A stretch of 9,222 nt of DNA from Devosia sp. (GTDB lineage: Bacteria > Pseudomonadota > Alphaproteobacteria > Rhizobiales > Devosiaceae). The first letter of the stretch is position 1, and the number at the start of each line of letters is the position of its first letter. Below are positions 6,569-9,222 of this stretch, in pieces. The notes below the pieces were generated by a model. It saw only the letters and a program-made list of their open reading frames with translations. It searched no databases and was not told the origin of the DNA. The position numbers were made by a program, and so were the translations under genes. The stretch spans positions 1-9,222 of the forward strand of contig JANXSI010000260.1 of assembly GCA_025352765.1 (NCBI GenBank). The letters run 5' to 3'.

Positions 6569-6591
6569 ACCTCCCCCTTGACGGGGGAGGT
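6569..6591 (+). terminator. Left hairpin of the element, likely cysA terminator
   Basis: ACCTCCCCC (6569-6577) and GGGGGAGGT (6583-6591), a perfect 9-bp stem with loop TTGAC, begins 12 bases after the cysA stop. No U-tract follows, so termination would rely on the strong stem, perhaps with Rho. Confidence 0.5.
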
Positions 6592-6707
6592 AGCGGAGCT
6601 TGGCCAACGGCCTAGCGAAGCTGGGTGGGGGTGCGAAGCAACCCGGCAGCGTGCCGTGGCGCCCCCCACCCTAGCTCCGCTATGTCGCTGTCGCTCCAAG
6701 CTACGCT

Positions 6708-6731
6708 ACCCTCCCCGCAAGGGGGGAGGGT
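6708..6731 (-). terminator. Right hairpin of the element, likely purU terminator
   Basis: ACCCTCCCC (6708-6716) and GGGGAGGGT (6723-6731) with a 6-base loop form a 9-bp stem about 14 bases beyond the purU stop on the minus strand. It mirrors the hairpin behind cysA, so the element may act as a two-way terminator. Confidence 0.5.
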
Positions 6732-6745
6732 GAACGCCGATTGCG

Positions 6746-7597
6746 CTACCCGAACACCACCGTCTTCTTGCCGTTCAGCATCACCCGCGATTCAAGGTGC
6801 AGCTTCACCGCTCGCGCCAGCACCCGGCTTTCGATGTCGCGGCCGGCGGCGATCAGGTCGTCGGGGCTCATGGCGTGGGTCACCCGGCCGGTTTCCTGCT
6901 CGATGATCGGGCCCTCGTCGAGCGCCGGGGTCACATAGTGCGCGGTGGCGCCGATGATCTTGACGCCGCGCTCATGCGCCTGGTGATACGGCTTGGCGCC
7001 CTTGAAGCTGGGCAGGAACGAGTGGTGGATGTTGATGATCTGCCCGAACAGCCGCGTCGCGAAATTGTCGGACAGCACCTGCATGTAGCGCGCCAGCACC
7101 ACGAGCTCGGCGCCGGTGTCGTGCACCAATTGCAGCACCGCCGCCTCCTGCGCCGCCTTGTTGGTCTTGTCGACCGGCAGCACATGGTAGGGGATGCCCT
7201 CGTACTCGGCGGTCGCCCGCGAGTCCTCGTGGTTGGAAATGATCGCGGCCACATCCGCATCGAGCCAGCCGACGCGGATCTGGTAGAGCAGATGCAAGAG
7301 CGCATGGTCGAACTTCGACACCATCACCACGATGCGTTTCTTGCGACCCTCGTCGACCAGCGTGGTGCGCATCGAAAAGCGCTCGATGGCGGGACGCAGC
7401 GCCCGCTCGATCGCTTCGCGGCCGACGCCGTCGGGAGCGGCAAAGGCCAGCCGCATGAAGAAGGTGCCGGTCTCCTTGTCCCAGAACTGGTTGGACTCGG
7501 CGATATTGGCGTTGAGCGCGGCGAGCTCGGTGGTGACCGCCGCGACAATGCCGGGGCGATCGGCGCAGCTCAGCGTCAAGACGAAGTTGGCAGGCAT
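6746..7597 (-). CDS. purU: Formyltetrahydrofolate deformylase PurU
   Basis: Cytoplasmic hydrolase converting 10-formyl-THF to THF and formate, balancing one-carbon units and feeding formate to PurT. 283 residues, close to the 280 of E. coli PurU. An N-terminal ACT domain (about 5-85: FVLTLSCADRPGIVAAVTTEL) precedes a formyltransferase-like domain. The catalytic triad is visible as Asn189 and His191 in INIHHSFLPSF and Asp227 in LDEGPII. SNHEDSRATAE (121-131) and GIPYHVLPVDK (134-144) are also characteristic. The ATG at 7597 is preferred over an in-frame start 16 codons upstream because family members begin directly at this strand of the ACT domain, and CCGGAG lies about 10 bases upstream. Convergent with cysA, divergent from the next SDR by 116 bases. 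No functional link to either neighbour is evident. Confidence 0.95.
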   Translation of the reverse strand: MPANFVLTLSCADRPGIVAAVTTELAALNANIAESNQFWDKETGTFFMRLAFAAPDGVGREAIERALRPAIERFSMRTTLVDEGRKKRIVVMVSKFDHALLHLLYQIRVGWLDADVAAIISNHEDSRATAEYEGIPYHVLPVDKTNKAAQEAAVLQLVHDTGAELVVLARYMQVLSDNFATRLFGQIINIHHSFLPSFKGAKPYHQAHERGVKIIGATAHYVTPALDEGPIIEQETGRVTHAMSPDDLIAAGRDIESRVLARAVKLHLESRVMLNGKKTVVFG

Positions 7598-7673
7598 TTG
7601 GGGCTCCGGACGGACCGCGCTTCTATCGCCTTGCGCCCTCGGCAAAGCAAGCGCGCCTCTCGCAAAAGCTTAA

Positions 7674-7688
7674 GAGCCTGCTAGGCTC
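7674..7688. promoter_or_regulatory. Dyad in the purU-SDR divergent region, possible operator
   Basis: GAGCCT (7674-7679) and AGGCTC (7683-7688) are perfect inverted copies around GCT. It ends 25 bases before the SDR start and 77 bases before the purU start, within a 116-base divergent promoter region. It could bind a dimeric regulator of the SDR gene; no regulator is encoded next to it. Confidence 0.25.
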
Positions 7689-7713
7689 GTCGGATCGAAC
7701 AGGGAGGCAGGGT

Positions 7714-8478
7714 ATGAGTAGGCTCGAGGGCAAGGTCGCGATCATTTCAGGCGGGGCGACCGGCATGGGCGGGGCGGCGTCGAAACTGTTCGCCGCCGAG
7801 GGCGCCAAGGTCGCCATCGTCGACCGCAACGAGGCAGCCGCCGCCGAGACGGCCAAAGCCATCCGCAAGGCCGGTGGTGTCGCGCAGAGTTTCGTCGCCG
7901 ACGTCTCGGACGAAACCCAGGTGATTGCGGCCGTGGCCGCGGTCGAGCAGGCGTTCGGCGCCGTCCGGGTGCTGTTCAACCACGCCGGCACGATCGTCAT
8001 CAAACCCTTCCTCGAAACGACGCTCACCGAGTGGGACTGGCTGCACGCGGTCAATGTCCGCTCGATGTTCCTCGTGACCCGCGCTGTGCTCCCGGGAATG
8101 ATCGCGGCGGGCGGCGGCTCGATCGTCTGCACCTCATCGATCTCGGCGGTCGCCGGCACGCCCATGGAGGTGCTCTACGACACCACCAAGGGCGCCGTGC
8201 ACATGTTCGCGCGCGCCATCGCGGTCGAATTCCGCGACCGCAACATCCGCTGCAATGCGGTGTGCCCCGGCTTCATCCGCACCCCGCATGGCCTTCGCGA
8301 GGTGGCGGAGCTGCAAAAGCTCGGCGTCGACGTGTCGGAAGCGGCGCTGGCGGCGCAGCAGGGGCGGATCGGCGAGCCCGAGGAAGTAGCGCAGGCAGCG
8401 CTGTTTCTCGCCAGCGACGAGGCGAGCTTCGTCAATGGCACGCAGCTCTTCGTCGATAACGGCTTTACGGCTGTGTAG
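7714..8478 (+). CDS. Short-chain dehydrogenase/reductase (classical SDR), substrate unknown
   Basis: Cytoplasmic NAD(P)-dependent oxidoreductase, 254 residues, the normal classical SDR length. The cofactor motif is SGGATGMG (12-19), a variant of TGxxxGxG with Ser for Thr. Asp37 at the end of the second strand (AIVDRN) favours NAD(H) over NADP(H). The NNAG motif is NHAG (89-92). Catalytic residues are Asn114 (NVRSMF), Ser142, Tyr155 and Lys159 (YDTTK). CPGFIRTP (184-191) and the C-terminal NGTQLFVDNGFTAV are typical of the FabG-like group. GGGAGG (7702-7707) is six bases before the ATG. Its last 14 bases overlap the end of the minus-strand membrane protein gene. It resembles sugar or polyol dehydrogenases and 3-oxoacyl-ACP reductases alike, so no substrate is named. 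Confidence 0.92.
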   Translation: MSRLEGKVAIISGGATGMGGAASKLFAAEGAKVAIVDRNEAAAAETAKAIRKAGGVAQSFVADVSDETQVIAAVAAVEQAFGAVRVLFNHAGTIVIKPFLETTLTEWDWLHAVNVRSMFLVTRAVLPGMIAAGGGSIVCTSSISAVAGTPMEVLYDTTKGAVHMFARAIAVEFRDRNIRCNAVCPGFIRTPHGLREVAELQKLGVDVSEAALAAQQGRIGEPEEVAQAALFLASDEASFVNGTQLFVDNGFTAV

Positions 8479-8707
8479 GCGGCGCCGGATCGTCGGCCGG
8501 CGGGATCGCTGCCGGGGTCGCCGGCTGGTCCTTGGGGAATTTTAGAAAGAAGTTCCAGGCGCAGTAGGCGACGGCGGCGCCGCTCAGCACGATCCACAAC
8601 TGGTCATGGCCGAAGACGGCTTCGAACGCGAACCACGTCACACAGATGGCGGCAACCAGCAGGCGCCGCCACAGCGGCCGGAAGAATTTGACATCGGACT
8701 CTTTCAT
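8465..8707 (-). CDS. Small two-helix membrane protein, unknown function
   Basis: 80 residues. I do not recognise a family. A short charged N-terminus (MKESDVKFFRPLWRR) leads into two hydrophobic stretches, about 16-32 (LLVAAICVTWFAFEAVF) and 37-55 (QLWIVLSGAAVAYCAWNFF). A 23-residue Pro/Ala/Asp-rich tail (KDQPATPAAIPPADDPAPPTQP) follows. The positive residues before helix 1 suggest both ends are cytoplasmic. The start at 8707 is chosen because it puts the charged segment just before helix 1; a longer frame would run across the start of the next gene. No good Shine-Dalgarno is visible. It ends convergently with the SDR at 7714-8478 (14-base overlap) and is divergent from the SDR at 8796 by 88 bases. 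That the translation has a clean two-helix pattern is the main support. Confidence 0.6.
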   Translation of the reverse strand: MKESDVKFFRPLWRRLLVAAICVTWFAFEAVFGHDQLWIVLSGAAVAYCAWNFFLKFPKDQPATPAAIPPADDPAPPTQP

Positions 8708-8795
8708 GGCGCCAGCATAGCGCAATCGGGCAGCGGGAAAAGGGGCTTGAGCGCTCCCGCCGGGAGGCGTTAAGTCGCTGCGGGAGCGAGGGAAA

Positions 8796-9182
8796 ATGGC
8801 AGACAGTTTTGGACACGCCCGGTTTGCGGGCAAGATCGCGGTCGTTACCGGCGCCGCGCAGGGGATCGGCGAAGCGGCGGCGCGGCTCTTGGCCGAACGC
8901 GGGGCGGCAGGGCTGCTGCTCACCGACCGCAATGCGGAAAAAGGCGAGGCGGTCGCCGCCTCGATCACCGCCGGCGGGGTCCCGGCGAGCTTCATCGCCG
9001 CCGATCTCGCCGACATGGCGGCGGTCGAAACGGTCATTCCGGCGGCGGACGCGCGCTATGGGCGGGTCGACATCCTCGCCAATATCGGCGGTCTGACCGA
9101 TCGCGGCGGGGTCTTCGACACCACGCCCGAGCTCTGGGACAGGATGTTCGCCGTCAATGTGCGGGCGCCGTTCTTTCTGTAA
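8796..9182 (+). pseudogene. N-terminal half of a second short-chain dehydrogenase, cut off at about 9179
   Basis: 128 codons. The cofactor half of a classical SDR is intact: TGAAQGIG (18-25), LLLTDRN with Asp44 (NAD-type), AADLAD, the NNAG position as NIGG (96-99), and the helix-E NVRAPFFL (121-128). Classical SDRs continue for about 120 more residues with catalytic Ser and YxxxK, and these are absent. The reading is normal until the codon for Leu128 (CTG at 9177-9179) and then meets TAA at once, coinciding with a sharp fall in GC. GAGGG at 8788-8792 and GGGAG at 8782-8786 lie before the ATG, so the start looks functional. It cannot be catalytically competent as written. The cause may be a recombination or insertion breakpoint, or an assembly join. 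It is not closely similar to the SDR at 7714 outside shared motifs. Confidence 0.7.
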
Positions 9183-9222
9183 TGAAAATCGTCATTACCG
9201 GTATAACTGGATTTGTGGCAGC
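9182..9222 (+). CDS. Start of a Rossmann-fold protein (epimerase/dehydratase-like), cut by window edge
   Basis: Thirteen codons are visible: MKIVITGITGFVA, the typical first strand and glycine loop (TGxxGF) of extended SDRs such as nucleotide-sugar epimerases and dehydratases; the last loop position is Ala rather than the usual Gly. The ATG overlaps the TAA that ends the broken SDR by one base (TAATG) and there is no Shine-Dalgarno before it. The 41 bases are clearly AT-richer (about 40% GC by hand count) than everything upstream, suggesting a different origin. Too short to name the enzyme. Confidence 0.45.
   Translation, partial: MKIVITGITGFVA

Larger units (their letters stand above)
6565..6735. 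repeat. Mosaic extragenic inverted-repeat element between cysA and purU
   Basis: About 171 bp bounded by GTTCAC (6565-6570) and GTGAAC (6730-6735). The left arm reads inward as a C-tract/G-tract hairpin, then GGTAGCGGAGCTTGG, then TAGCGAAGCTGGGTGGGGG. The right arm, on the other strand, carries the same modules in the same order (GGTAGCGTAGCTTGG, then TAGCGGAGCTAGGGTGGGGG), so the two arms of about 70 bases are imperfect reverse complements. Each arm has its own nested hairpin and the centre has CGGCA-GCG-TGCCG (6644-6656). It lies between convergent genes and contains no coding frame. GC-rich modules of this kind recur in alphaproteobacterial genomes; family membership is from memory of style, not a search. 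Confidence 0.75.

Noticed and set aside
6565..6735. Interpretation of the inverted repeat as an insertion sequence
   Set aside because: It is far too short for a transposase and holds no open frame; a non-autonomous extragenic palindrome fits better.
7598..7645. 16-codon N-terminal extension of PurU
   Set aside because: The extension (MPRAQGDRSAVRPEPQ) is not part of the ACT domain, and the ATG at 7597 matches the usual start of the family.
6797..7684. 295-codon plus-strand frame opposite purU
   Set aside because: Composition of an antisense shadow; PurU on the minus strand has intact ACT and catalytic motifs.
8465..9037. Longer 190-codon version of the small membrane protein on the minus strand
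   Set aside because: It would run through the divergent promoter and the start of the SDR at 8796; its extra N-terminal part is low-complexity, whereas the start at 8707 gives a sensible membrane protein.

Overview
The window is ordinary-looking chromosomal DNA of a high-GC bacterium. Codon use is strongly G/C-ending. The gene set (YbaL-type antiporter, Rrf2 regulator, Sbp-CysT-CysW-CysA sulfate importer, PurU, SDR enzymes) and the GC-rich extragenic palindrome after cysA fit an alphaproteobacterium, most likely of the order Hyphomicrobiales (something like Devosia). That placement is inference from protein style and the repeat, not from a marker gene.

Layout. Positions 1-1764 (+) hold the 3' part of a KefB/YbaL-type cation:proton antiporter with a TrkA-N domain and an unusual Pro/Ala/Glu-rich C-terminal tail. 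After about 290 non-coding bases comes an Rrf2-family regulator with four clustered cysteines (2059-2496, +). It is followed by a four-gene sulfate uptake operon on the same strand: periplasmic sulfate-binding protein (2671-3702), permeases CysT (3746-4615) and CysW (4602-5507), and ATPase CysA (5519-6556, TTG start). The cysP-cysT junction carries two consecutive perfect hairpins, the second lying inside the first codons of cysT. A roughly 170-bp mosaic inverted-repeat element separates cysA from the convergent gene purU (6746-7597, -), formyltetrahydrofolate deformylase. Divergent from purU is a complete classical short-chain dehydrogenase (7714-8478, +). Its 3' end overlaps the end of a small two-helix membrane protein gene on the minus strand (8465-8707). 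Divergent from that gene, a second SDR starts at 8796 but stops after 128 codons, before its catalytic Ser/Tyr/Lys. At that point base composition drops sharply and a new Rossmann-fold reading frame (MKIVITGITGF...) begins and runs off the window.

How the genes work together. The Rrf2 protein plus the sbp-cysTWA block form a sulfur-acquisition unit: the regulator probably senses cysteine or Fe-S status and controls sulfate import, as CymR and related Rrf2 proteins do elsewhere. PurU links to one-carbon metabolism and formate supply for purines and has no visible link to its neighbours. The SDR substrates cannot be read from the sequence.

I do not see a clearly new biological system. The points most worth a second look are the abrupt junction at about 9179/9180, the paired hairpins that overlap cysT initiation, the mosaic palindrome after cysA, the Cys-rich Rrf2 regulator beside the sulfate operon, and the repeat-containing antiporter tail. 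I saw no tRNA, rRNA, CRISPR array, transposase or phage gene.
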